DNA of 64,000 bases from Jiangella asiatica (GTDB taxonomy: Bacteria; Actinomycetota; Actinomycetes; Jiangellales; Jiangellaceae). Made by a program: the position numbers and the translations under genes. Where the stretch lies: contig NZ_SMKZ01000001.1 of NCBI RefSeq assembly GCF_004349065.1, positions 372,001 through 436,000 on the forward strand, written 5' to 3'. The notes below the pieces were generated by a model. That model saw only the letters and a program-made list of their open reading frames with translations. It was not told the DNA's origin and made no database searches. Each line of letters starts with the position of its first letter. Position 1 is the first letter of the stretch. Positions 1 to 7,875 of the stretch are shown here, in pieces.

Positions 1-112
1 GGCTCGGGCAACGGGACCGACTCGAGCCTCACCGTGGCACCGCCGCGCCAGACCGCGGCGACCGTCGTCGCCGTCGTCGGTGCCCAGGGTTCGGGACGGC
101 CGCCCGGTGTGG
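1..112. other. Window edge, no gene assigned
   Basis: No gene can be supported in the first 112 bases. One plus-strand frame is open to a stop near 150 and reads like a Ser/Gly/Thr-rich tail, but it would overlap the end of phnE on the other strand. A GTG on the minus strand near 32 could start a gene downstream of phnE, but too little of it is visible. Confidence 0.3.
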
Positions 113-1726
113 TCAGACCTGCGCGCGGATCCATCCCGAAAGCCTTTCTATGACGTAGACGATGACGAAGACGATGAGGATGATGGCGCCGGCGAACTCG
201 AAGTTCAGTGTGCGGACGGCCTCGTAGAGGAGGAAGCCGACGCCGCCGGCACCGACGATGCCCAGCACCGTGGAGTGCCGGATGTTGACGTCGAGCAGGT
301 ACAGCGACGAGCCGATCAGGCTCGGCATCACTTGCGGGAGGACGGCCGAGAACAGCACCTGCCACCAGCCGCCACCGACCGCGCGCACCGCTTCGACGGG
401 TCCGAGGTCGATCTCCTCCGCCGCGTCCGCGACCAGCTTGCCGAGGAACCCGATCGAGCCGATGCCCAGCGCGCAGACCCCCGCGACGGGACCGAGGCCG
501 ACCGCGGCCACGAAGACGACGGCCAGGATCAGCTCGGGCACGCTGCGCACCGCCAGCATCAGCCCGCGCGCCGCCCACGCGAGAACCGGGTGCGGCGACA
601 CGGTCCGCGCGGCCAGCAGACCGAGGGGGATCGACATGACGATGCCGCCGGCGGTCGCGAGCACCCCGATCGCGAGGGTCTGGAGGACCGCCTCCCACAG
701 TTGGCCGCCGACCAGGCCGAAGTCCGGCGGCACCAGACGCATGGCCGCGGCCACGACGTCGGGCGCGGATGTAACCATCGTGAGCGGGTCGATCCGCAGC
801 CAGGCGAACGCGAACCCGGTCGCCAGCAGCAGGCCGGCACCGAAGATCCACCGAGCCGCCCGGTCCCGGCGCGGGTGCCGGGCCGAGGGCTGGAGCAGCA
901 GGTGACGGACGCCGACGGAGGCGACCTCCATGGCCGCGAGCACGGCGAGGATGGCCAACACCATGCCCAGAGCGGCGTCGTACGACAGGCTGCGCAGCGA
1001 GCTCTGCAGCGCGAACCCGATGCCGCCGGCGCCGACGAAGCCCAGCACGACCGAGATCCGCAGGTTGATGTCGACCCGGTACACGAACGTGCCGATCCAC
1101 GACGGCACCACCTGGGGGACGACGCCGCTGACCAGGACGGCCAGGCGGCCGGCGCCGGTGCTGCGGACGGCCTCCCTGGGGCCTTCGTCGATCTCCTCGA
1201 TGGCGTCGGCGAACAGCTTGCCCAGCATCCCGACGGAGTGCAGCGCGAGCGCAAGGACGCCGGCCAGCACGCCGATGCCCATCGCGCGGACCAGCACGAT
1301 GGCGAAGACCAGGTCGGGTACGGCGCGGCAGAACGTGATGACACCGCGGGCCGCGGCCTGGACCACCGGGTGCGGCGTGGTGTTCCGCGCGGCCAGGAAG
1401 GCCAGAGGCACCGACAGCACGGTGGCGATCACCGTGCCCAGCAGGGCCATCAGCAGCGTCTCGACGACCAGGTCGACGGTGCGTCCCGGGTCGTCGACGA
1501 CGGGCGGGAGCATCCGGCCGACCAGGCGAGCCACCGCGTCGGTGCCGTCGAGCAGGACCGCCGGTGAGAACTCCAGGTACCACCACGACGCCACGGTTGC
1601 GAACAGGCCGACGCCGCCCAGCGTCACGAGCACCCGGCGGCGCCAGCTCAGCGGCGGGCGAGAGCGGGGACGCGGGCGCCCGGTGCCGCCGGGACCGCTC
1701 ACCCGTGGCGGGGCGAGGGCGTTCAT
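113..1726 (-). CDS. phnE: PhnE-type phosphonate ABC permease, tandem fusion
   Basis: This 537-residue protein is a fusion of two complete PhnE-like permease domains, roughly residues 70-275 and 330-530. Each has about five or six hydrophobic segments and an EAA-type loop that contacts the ATPase (EAVRSTGAGR in the first half, EAVRAVGGGW in the second). Each also has the PhnE-typical stretch with VDINLR or LDVNIR followed by GFVGAGGIGF or GIVGAGGVGF. Many bacteria encode these halves as separate PhnE1 and PhnE2; here one chain would form the whole channel in the cytoplasmic membrane. The ATG overlaps the phnC stop (ATGA), indicating translational coupling. It is the last gene of the visible phn operon. 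Substrate (phosphonate, phosphite or phosphate ester) is inferred from family and neighbours. Confidence 0.93.
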   Translation of the reverse strand: MNALAPPRVSGPGGTGRPRPRSRPPLSWRRRVLVTLGGVGLFATVASWWYLEFSPAVLLDGTDAVARLVGRMLPPVVDDPGRTVDLVVETLLMALLGTVIATVLSVPLAFLAARNTTPHPVVQAAARGVITFCRAVPDLVFAIVLVRAMGIGVLAGVLALALHSVGMLGKLFADAIEEIDEGPREAVRSTGAGRLAVLVSGVVPQVVPSWIGTFVYRVDINLRISVVLGFVGAGGIGFALQSSLRSLSYDAALGMVLAILAVLAAMEVASVGVRHLLLQPSARHPRRDRAARWIFGAGLLLATGFAFAWLRIDPLTMVTSAPDVVAAAMRLVPPDFGLVGGQLWEAVLQTLAIGVLATAGGIVMSIPLGLLAARTVSPHPVLAWAARGLMLAVRSVPELILAVVFVAAVGLGPVAGVCALGIGSIGFLGKLVADAAEEIDLGPVEAVRAVGGGWWQVLFSAVLPQVMPSLIGSSLYLLDVNIRHSTVLGIVGAGGVGFLLYEAVRTLNFEFAGAIILIVFVIVYVIERLSGWIRAQV

Positions 1727-2508
1727 CAGGCGACCGCCATGCCGGTGGCGGTCTCCAGCCGGCGGTAGACCTCCATGACTTCGGCCCGGCTGACTCCGTC
1801 GGCGGTGCGGTCCAGCACCTTCCGGCCACCGCGCAGGCCCACCAGCCGGTGCGCCCAGCCCAGAGCGAGGTCGACCTGATGCAGGGTGCACACCACGGTG
1901 AGCCGGTCCTCTCGGCACACGCGCAGCAGCAGGTCCATCACGGTGCCGGCGTTCTCCGGGTCCAGCGAGGCGACCGGTTCGTCGGCCAGCAGGAGCCGTG
2001 GACCCTGCATGAGGGTCCGGGCGAGGGCCACCCGCTGCTGTTGCCCGCCGGAGAGGGTGTCGGCGCGCTGGTCGGCCTGGTCGGCCAGGCCGATGCGGTC
2101 CAGGTGCGCGAGCGCCTCCCGCTTGTGCCGGGCGGACCAGGTCAGCAACCCGTAGCGAGGTCCTCGCACCCGGCCGAGCGCACCGATCAGGACGTTCTCC
2201 AGACAGGTGAGCCGGCCGATCAGGTTGAACTGCTGGAACACGAAGCCGACGTCCGTGCGCAGGCGGCGCAGCTCGGCCGGCCTCGCCCGGTGAACCGCGA
2301 CGGTGTCGACCACGACCTCGCCCGCGGTCACCGGGTGCAGGCCGTTGAGGCATCGGAGCAGGGTGGACTTGCCCGACCCCGACAGCCCGAGCAGCACCAC
2401 CAGCTCGCCGGTCCGGACCTCCAGGTCGACCCCGTCGACGGCGGTGGTCGTGCCGAACCGCTTGACCAGGCCACGGGTCGTGACGGCGGTCGCCGGTGGT
2501 GCGCTCAT
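1726..2508 (-). CDS. phnC: Phosphonate ABC transporter ATP-binding protein
   Basis: A 260-residue ABC ATPase of the PhnC family, which powers import of phosphonates or phosphate esters. Visible motifs are Walker A GLSGSGKST near residue 41, the Q-loop in FVFQQFNLIGRLT, the signature LSGGQQQR, Walker B RLLLADEP and the H-loop in VCTLHQVD. The NLIGRLTCLENVLIGALGR stretch after the Q-loop is characteristic of PhnC rather than general amino-acid ATPases. It lies 30 bases after phnD and overlaps phnE by four bases. The protein acts on the cytoplasmic face, bound to the fused PhnE. Confidence 0.95.
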   Translation of the reverse strand: MSAPPATAVTTRGLVKRFGTTTAVDGVDLEVRTGELVVLLGLSGSGKSTLLRCLNGLHPVTAGEVVVDTVAVHRARPAELRRLRTDVGFVFQQFNLIGRLTCLENVLIGALGRVRGPRYGLLTWSARHKREALAHLDRIGLADQADQRADTLSGGQQQRVALARTLMQGPRLLLADEPVASLDPENAGTVMDLLLRVCREDRLTVVCTLHQVDLALGWAHRLVGLRGGRKVLDRTADGVSRAEVMEVYRRLETATGMAVA

Positions 2509-2538
2509 GGTGTCTCCGTGCTGTCGCGTTCGGGCAAG

Positions 2539-3513
2539 TCAGCCTTCGCAGGCCGCGGACTCGGTCAGGCGGCAGACCTCGCGGACGCCGTCGTAGTCGG
2601 CGTCGGTCGCGGGCTTGACACCCCATGCGTCCTCGTCGGTCAGCAGGCAGTCGCCCTCGCAGAAGCCCTCGCCGAGCAGGTAGTCCGCGTTGGCCTTCTC
2701 CGTCATCAGCGTCGTCAGCTCGGCCACGACGTCCTCGCCGAGGCCGTCGCGGGCGACGAACAGCGAACCGGAGATCTGCGGCGACTCCCAGACCGTCTTC
2801 AGGTCTCCCTCGGCGAGCTCACCGCTCTCGATCAGCGTGCGGTCGACCATGCTCTGCATGGCGAACCCGGCGTCGCAGTCGCCGTTCTTCACCGCCAGCG
2901 CCGAGGCGTCGTGCGCGCCGGCGAAGATCGGGTTGAGCGCCTCTGCCATGGCGCTCTCGGTGGCGGTGCTCACCACGCCGGCCTCGATCAGCCCCGCGCT
3001 CGGATACAGGAACCCGGAGGTCGATCCCGGGTCGACGAAGCAGACGTCCTTGCCAGCGAAATCCGCCAGGTCGCTGATCTCGGCGTTGTCGCCCTGGGCG
3101 ATGCCGTAGGAGAAGTACCCCGGCTCCTCGTCCTTCGCGGCGGTGACCGCGCCCAGCGGCGTGATGTCCGCGTCGTTCTCGGTCGCGATGACGTAGGCGA
3201 AGGAGCCGAGGAAGGCCATGTCGACGTTGCCGGCGATGAGGCCCTCGATCACCCCGGCGTAGTCGGAGGCCTGGCTGACCTCCACCGTCGCGCCGGTCTC
3301 CGCCTCTAGCATCTTCACGATCGGGTCGTAGCCCGCGGCGAGGTCGGTGGAGTTCTCCGCCGGGATCGCACCGAGCACGATGGTCGACGGGAAGCCGCCC
3401 GCGGTGGCCTCCGTCTCGTCGTCGGAGCCGCTGGAGCAGCCGGCGGCGAGCGCGCCGAGCGCGGCGGCCACGGCCGACGCGGCGAGTCGGCGCTTCGTGG
3501 TGGTGGCAGTCAT
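2539..3513 (-). CDS. phnD: PhnD-type phosphonate-binding lipoprotein
   Basis: A 324-residue solute-binding protein of the phosphate/phosphite/phosphonate family (PhnD/PtxB type). The N-terminus has basic residues, a hydrophobic stretch and a lipobox LAAGC, so it should be a membrane-anchored extracellular lipoprotein. Family features are the opening strand VLGAIPAENSTDL, the segment FLGSFAYVIA, and FVDPGSTSGFLYPSAGL, which in characterised PhnD proteins supplies backbone and Ser/Thr ligands for the phosphonate group. It sits 25 bases after the phosphonatase-like gene and 30 bases before phnC. The exact ligand cannot be read from sequence; phosphonate, phosphite or methylphosphonate are all possible. 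Confidence 0.93.
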   Translation of the reverse strand: MTATTTKRRLAASAVAAALGALAAGCSSGSDDETEATAGGFPSTIVLGAIPAENSTDLAAGYDPIVKMLEAETGATVEVSQASDYAGVIEGLIAGNVDMAFLGSFAYVIATENDADITPLGAVTAAKDEEPGYFSYGIAQGDNAEISDLADFAGKDVCFVDPGSTSGFLYPSAGLIEAGVVSTATESAMAEALNPIFAGAHDASALAVKNGDCDAGFAMQSMVDRTLIESGELAEGDLKTVWESPQISGSLFVARDGLGEDVVAELTTLMTEKANADYLLGEGFCEGDCLLTDEDAWGVKPATDADYDGVREVCRLTESAACEG

Positions 3514-3538
3514 GTCACAGGTCCTCGAATCGGTGTCA

Positions 3539-4216
3539 TCACGTCAGGAGGTCGGGTAGCTCGGCGACCGAGCCGAGCACGTGGGTGTGCGGGACGGTGG
3601 CGAAGTCGGTGGCGCGGTGTGCCCCGGTGAGCACGCCGGCGACGACACCGGCCCCGGCCCGGTGACCGCTGAGCAGGTCGGAGGTCGTGTCTCCGGCGAC
3701 GGCGACCTGACGGACGTCGTCGACGGCGCAGCGGATGAGCGCGGTGAGGATCAGATCGGGGTACGGGCGGCCGCGGCCCGCGTCGGCCGGGGACAGCACC
3801 AGGTCGGCCAGCTCGCGCCAGCCGAGCGCGTCGAGCACGGCGTCGCGGGTGGCGACGGAGAACCCGGTGGTCAGCGCGACCTTGATCCCCGCCTCTCGAA
3901 GGTTAAGGATCGTCTCGGCGGCGCCGTCGACGGCAGAGGCACCGCCGGCGCGGATCGAATCGAGGTAGGCGGCCTCGAACGCGGCGTTTGCGCGCTGTGC
4001 CGCCTGCTCGTCGCCGCCGATCGCCCGAAAGACCTCGATCTTCGACTGGCCCATCGTCTCGAGCGCGTAGGCGCTCGCCTTCTCCCGCTCGGGGGTGCCG
4101 TCCTCGATGCCGATGGCGTCCAGAGCCCGCGCGAAGGCCGCCATCACCGCCCCGTCGTCGACGACGGTGGTGCCGGCCATGTCCAGGCAGGCGAGCAGGA
4201 CCTGCGGGTGGGTCAT
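3539..4216 (-). CDS. Phosphonatase-like HAD hydrolase
   Basis: A 225-residue HAD hydrolase of the phosphonatase-like group (related to PhnX, phosphonoacetaldehyde hydrolase). Motif I is LDMAGTT with the nucleophile Asp12, motif II is the Thr-Thr in LTTGFS, and motif IV is VAGDTTSDL. The segment GRGRPYPDLI is close to the AGRPYP stretch of true phosphonatases. Notably MGQSK at residues 55-59 keeps a Lys where PhnX has its Schiff-base Lys in MGLLK, so carbon-phosphorus bond cleavage is possible. The family has no settled substrate. It is the first gene of the phn operon, 74 bases downstream of a PHO-box-like element, supporting a role in using imported organophosphonates. Confidence 0.85.
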   Translation of the reverse strand: MTHPQVLLACLDMAGTTVVDDGAVMAAFARALDAIGIEDGTPEREKASAYALETMGQSKIEVFRAIGGDEQAAQRANAAFEAAYLDSIRAGGASAVDGAAETILNLREAGIKVALTTGFSVATRDAVLDALGWRELADLVLSPADAGRGRPYPDLILTALIRCAVDDVRQVAVAGDTTSDLLSGHRAGAGVVAGVLTGAHRATDFATVPHTHVLGSVAELPDLLT

Positions 4217-4289
4217 GATGTGTCCTCTCGATCCGAAGGGCCGCCAGTGGCGCTGGCATGAGGATCCGACACGCGAGGGAACGGGCCCC

Positions 4290-4348
4290 GCGCACGAGGT
4301 GAACCCAGGGGAAACCGTCGTTCACCTTCTGCCCGGGTTGTCCGGACA
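4290..4348 (-). promoter_or_regulatory. PHO-box-like element, copy 1
   Basis: A 59-base intergenic block upstream of the phn operon that matches 55 of 59 positions in the block at 6586-6644. It contains an 8-base inverted repeat, AGGTGAAC at 4297-4304 and GTTCACCT at 4320-4327. GTTCACC is the core half site of actinobacterial PhoP (PHO box) repeats. On the minus strand GGTTTCCCCTG and GGTTCACCTCG form adjacent 11-base units, the known PHO-box period. Regulation of the phn operon by phosphate starvation is inferred from this and from the gene content. Confidence 0.6.
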
Positions 4349-4378
4349 TCGTCCGCGGGGCCGCGCCCACCGTGGGTG

Positions 4379-6478
4379 TCAGTGGCCCAGCTGTGAGGCG
4401 AGGCGCTCGACCTCGAAGATCTCGGTGCCGGCCCGGTTGATCCAGGTCGCGGTCAGCGTCGGGTCGGCGACGGTGGTGTCGGCGACCAGCCGCAGGAACA
4501 CGTTCGGCTCCACCGCGGAGTGGACGAGCGCCGGGTGTGGGACGTTCAGGCTGGGGATGGTCGAGCCGTGCAGCGGGCTGACGATGAACTGCCACAGGTC
4601 GTAGCCGACGCGGGGGCCGTAGTTCAGCGCCCGGGACACGTGGATGTCGCCGCCCATCAGGAAGCAGCCGGCGATCCGTTCGTCCCTGACGAAGTCGAAG
4701 ATCGCCTCCCGCTCGTAGAAGTAGGTGCCCCAGTCGTCCTTCTCGGAGTTCTGCTTGTCGTCCCAGATCAGTCCGGTGGCGATCGCCTTGAACGGCGCGT
4801 CGGACTCCGAGAGCACGGTGCGGAACCAGTCCCACTGGACCGCGCCGATGCAGGTGGGCTGGGACGGGTCGGCCCAGCTCGGCTCGGTGCGGCTGAACCA
4901 CCGCGGGTCGAGCAGGAACACCTCGACCGGGCCGCGCCGGAAGGAGGTGTAGATGCCCTCACCGTCGCGCGGCGTGGTCAGCAGGGCGCCATCGCCGTCG
5001 TGGCCGAAAGTCGCGTTGGCGCGGTAGTCGGCGAACGCGCGCCGGTTGTTGACCTTGCCGACCAGGTCGCCGTGGACGTCGTTGCCGCCGAAGTCGTGGT
5101 CGTCCCAGGTGCCCCAGACCGGCATCGACGAGACCAGGGCGGCCAGCTCCGGCTGCTGCAGGAAGATCCGGTGCTTCTGCCGGGCGACGGCGAGGTCGGT
5201 GCTGTCGATGTAGGGGGTGTCGCCGAGCAGCACGAACGCCTCGCAGCCCACCAGGCGGACCCGGTCCCAGACCGCGTCGGGCACCGACGGCGCGCAGGAG
5301 CCGAAGCCCATCGTCGTCACCGTCGGCTTGCCCGCGGGCGGGGCGGTCGTGAAGCTGCCGCGCAACGGCTCGACGTCACCGGCGTCCCCGTCCGGCGCGA
5401 TCTCGACCGTGTACTCGGTGCCCGGCTTCAGGCCGGTGACGTCGAAGAGCAGGGTGTTGTCCCGCTCGACGGCGATGCCGGCCCGGGTGCGGCGACGCTG
5501 CCTGCCGTAGGCGAGCGTGCAGGTCCACTTCGGGTGAGCCGCCGGATCGACGCCGGGGCGGGCCCAGATCCGGGCGCTGCTCGCGTCGACGTGGCCGATC
5601 AGCGGACCAGTCGGCGGCTGCGGCGGCGCCGGGGTCGGTACGACGGCCGGCGCCGTCCCGGCCCGGACCATGCCGACATAGGCCGCCACGTTGGCGAAGA
5701 AGATCTCGCTGTCGGCGATCGCCTCGGCGGGCTGGCGTGCGGCACCGGCGGCATCCCAGCACTTGTCGACGGTGAGGCTGCTGGCGACGAAGCGGCCGGC
5801 GCCGTGGGCGCCCTCGACCAGGGCCGGTGGTGCGCCGTCGGCCTCGACCGCGGCGAGGACGCGCACCCCTCGCCACTCGCCGAGGTTCTCGTAGCTGGTC
5901 GGGAAGTCGCCGCGGCCGGGGAAGATCAGCCCTCCGCTGGTGCGCAGGCCGGCCAGGAGCGGGTGGTCGGTGGCGATCGGGTGGATGGTGGAGCTGTCGG
6001 GATCGGTGCGCTGGACCCACAGGGTGTCGGGCAGGTACGCCACCGTCGGGCCGTACTGGTCGGATTGCGTCATCTCCAGCACCGTGCCGCCGGCGGACAC
6101 GAAGGCACGCAGCGAGGCGGCGTGGGTGGCGACGTAGTCGAGGTAGGTCCGGTCGTTGTTGGTGAACGACCCGAACGCGATCAGGTCGACGGGGACCGGC
6201 TGGGCGTCGGCCGGCAGGGTGGGGTCGAGGTCGACGACCGTCATCCCGGCGCGCCGCAGCAGCTCGCCGAGACCGGTGGCGCTGGTCCACTGGTCCCGGA
6301 ACTCCAGGACGGCGGCGGTCAGTCCGCGAGCCGTGGTGGAGATGGATGCCTGCGCACTGGGCGCCGGCCCGGCCGTGGTCCCGGCGACGGCGACGGCGGC
6401 AGCGGCGGCGCCACCGGTGATGAACGTCCGACGACGGACGGAGTCGATGGCCGACCGGTCGTCATGCGGTTGGGTCAT
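4379..6478 (-). CDS. Tat-exported PhoD-like phosphatase with extra N-terminal domain
   Basis: A 699-residue secreted phosphatase of the PhoD family, which hydrolyses phosphate mono- or diesters outside the cell. The start was placed at 6478 because GAAGGGA lies just upstream and the protein then begins with a Tat signal (RRRTFITGG near residue 16). Residues about 40-265 form a separate alpha/beta domain resembling class-I glutamine-amidotransferase-like folds. Residues about 280-385 are the beta-sandwich typical of PhoD N-termini. The catalytic part holds GFGSC, LLGDTPYID, WDDHDFGGND and MGGDIHVSR, the metal ligands of PhoD. It ends just before PHO-box copy 1 and starts opposite phnM, suggesting phosphate control. 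The N-terminal domain is unusual for PhoD and its role is unknown. Confidence 0.88.
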   Translation of the reverse strand: MTQPHDDRSAIDSVRRRTFITGGAAAAAVAVAGTTAGPAPSAQASISTTARGLTAAVLEFRDQWTSATGLGELLRRAGMTVVDLDPTLPADAQPVPVDLIAFGSFTNNDRTYLDYVATHAASLRAFVSAGGTVLEMTQSDQYGPTVAYLPDTLWVQRTDPDSSTIHPIATDHPLLAGLRTSGGLIFPGRGDFPTSYENLGEWRGVRVLAAVEADGAPPALVEGAHGAGRFVASSLTVDKCWDAAGAARQPAEAIADSEIFFANVAAYVGMVRAGTAPAVVPTPAPPQPPTGPLIGHVDASSARIWARPGVDPAAHPKWTCTLAYGRQRRRTRAGIAVERDNTLLFDVTGLKPGTEYTVEIAPDGDAGDVEPLRGSFTTAPPAGKPTVTTMGFGSCAPSVPDAVWDRVRLVGCEAFVLLGDTPYIDSTDLAVARQKHRIFLQQPELAALVSSMPVWGTWDDHDFGGNDVHGDLVGKVNNRRAFADYRANATFGHDGDGALLTTPRDGEGIYTSFRRGPVEVFLLDPRWFSRTEPSWADPSQPTCIGAVQWDWFRTVLSESDAPFKAIATGLIWDDKQNSEKDDWGTYFYEREAIFDFVRDERIAGCFLMGGDIHVSRALNYGPRVGYDLWQFIVSPLHGSTIPSLNVPHPALVHSAVEPNVFLRLVADTTVADPTLTATWINRAGTEIFEVERLASQLGH

Positions 6479-6585
6479 GATCGGGGTCCCTTCGATGCCA
6501 TGGACGCCGCCTCGGCGCCGGCCGGTCCGGGCACCGTCTGCGAGCGGCCGAGTTGGACATTTCGGCATCCGAGGGAATGCGCCAC

Positions 6586-6644
6586 GCGCACGAGGTGAAC
6601 CGGGGGGAAACCGTCGTTCATCTTCTGTCCGGGTTGTCCGGACA
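6586..6644. promoter_or_regulatory. PHO-box-like element, copy 2, divergent promoter
   Basis: A near copy (55 of 59 bases) of the element at 4290-4348, placed between divergent phoD-like and phnM genes. Half sites are AGGTGAAC at 6593-6600 and GTTCATCT at 6616-6623. It ends only 12 bases before the phnM start and lies 108 bases upstream of the PhoD start. Copy 1 has the same orientation and a similar distance to its minus-strand gene. A shared regulator, most likely PhoP, is inferred. Confidence 0.6.
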
Positions 6645-6656
6645 GCATCGACGGCT

Positions 6657-7847
6657 ATGCGGCCCTGGCTTCTCACCACACCCGCCGACTACGACCTCGG
6701 CCACGTCCGGGCCGTGCTGCCCGGCCGGATCATCGACGATGCCCGGGTGGTGGTGCGTGACGGCGTCATCGTCGAGGTCGGACCCCGGCCGCGCGGTTGC
6801 TCCGTCGACGTCGACGGAGGCGGGCGGCACGTCCTGCCCGGGCTGATCGACGTGCACAACGACACGCTGAGCAAGGAGTGCCAGCCCCGGCCGGGCGCCT
6901 CGCTCCCGCCACCGTTCGCGATCGCCTCGACCGGCGCCCGGCTCCGTGCCGCCGGCATCACCACCGTCTACCACGGCCTCGCCTACCAGGAACACAGCGC
7001 GGTCGGCATGCGCATCGACTCGCCGCGAGCGGCCGAGCTCGCCCCGGTGATCGATGCGGCCGCCGCGGACCCGCTCGTGGACCACCGCGTACTGCACCGG
7101 CTGGACCAGCGCTGTGCGGTGGGACGCGCGGACCTGGAGCGGCGCTTGTCCGAGACCGCCGCCGGGGCGGCCTTCGTCGTGTCGCACGAGGACCACACAC
7201 CGGGCCAGGGGCAGTACCTCGACCCGCGGACGATGCAGCGATGGCTGGAGCTCAGCGACGGCATGACCGCCGAGCAGGCGGCCGAGCATGTCGCCCGATG
7301 GCGCGCGACCCGGGAACGGGACGAAGCGGTCTCCGTGCGCGAGGGGACGCTCGCCTGGCTGGGCGAGCTGGCTCGGGCGGGCCGCATCCGGCTGTGGGGC
7401 CACGACGTGGAGAGCGTGGAGGACGTGGACGCCCTGCTCGACCGCGGCGGCCAGGTGGCGGAGTTCCCGACGACCCGGGTCGCCGCCGAACGGGCCCGGG
7501 CCGTCGGCCTGAGCATCGTGGCGGGTGCGCCCAACGTCGTCCGCGGCGGCTCGCACGCGGGCAACGTGTCGGCGGCGGAGCTGGCGGCCGCCGGACTGGT
7601 CGACGCGCTCGCCTCGGACTACCTGCCGACCGCGCTGCTGTGCGCCGCCGTACAGCTGGCCCGCGCCGGGACGCTGTCGCTGTCCCAGGCTGTCGGTTTG
7701 GTCACCGCGGGGCCGGCCGACGCGGTGGGGCTGGACGATCGCGGCCAGCTCACCGCGGGGCGCCGGGCGGACCTCGTCGTGGCGGACCTGTCCAGGCCGT
7801 ACCCGGTCGTGCACTGGGTGGCGCGGGCACCCGGCGGCACCGGTTGA
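6657..7847 (+). CDS. phnM: PhnM, alkylphosphonate triphosphate diphosphohydrolase
   Basis: A 396-residue amidohydrolase of the PhnM type, which in the carbon-phosphorus lyase pathway removes diphosphate from ribose 1-alkylphosphonate 5-triphosphate. Diagnostic stretches are LPGLIDVHND (metal site), SHEDHTPGQGQY, GAPNVVRGGSHAGNV and ASDYLPTALL. All are hallmarks of PhnM rather than of other amidohydrolases. The start is the ATG just after PHO-box copy 2; the frame is open further upstream but would overlap the divergent phoD gene. Usual partners phnG, H, I, J, K and L are not in the window, so the enzyme may work with lyase genes elsewhere or have another substrate. Confidence 0.9.
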   Translation: MRPWLLTTPADYDLGHVRAVLPGRIIDDARVVVRDGVIVEVGPRPRGCSVDVDGGGRHVLPGLIDVHNDTLSKECQPRPGASLPPPFAIASTGARLRAAGITTVYHGLAYQEHSAVGMRIDSPRAAELAPVIDAAAADPLVDHRVLHRLDQRCAVGRADLERRLSETAAGAAFVVSHEDHTPGQGQYLDPRTMQRWLELSDGMTAEQAAEHVARWRATRERDEAVSVREGTLAWLGELARAGRIRLWGHDVESVEDVDALLDRGGQVAEFPTTRVAAERARAVGLSIVAGAPNVVRGGSHAGNVSAAELAAAGLVDALASDYLPTALLCAAVQLARAGTLSLSQAVGLVTAGPADAVGLDDRGQLTAGRRADLVVADLSRPYPVVHWVARAPGGTG

Positions 7848-7875
7848 CGGCGTGTGGGCGGTGCATCGACTGGGC

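Noticed and set aside
80-3309. Long open frames on the plus strand opposite phnE, phnC and phnD
   Set aside because: They are Arg/Gln/His/Asp-rich and lack any domain; they are antisense shadows caused by high GC at third codon positions.
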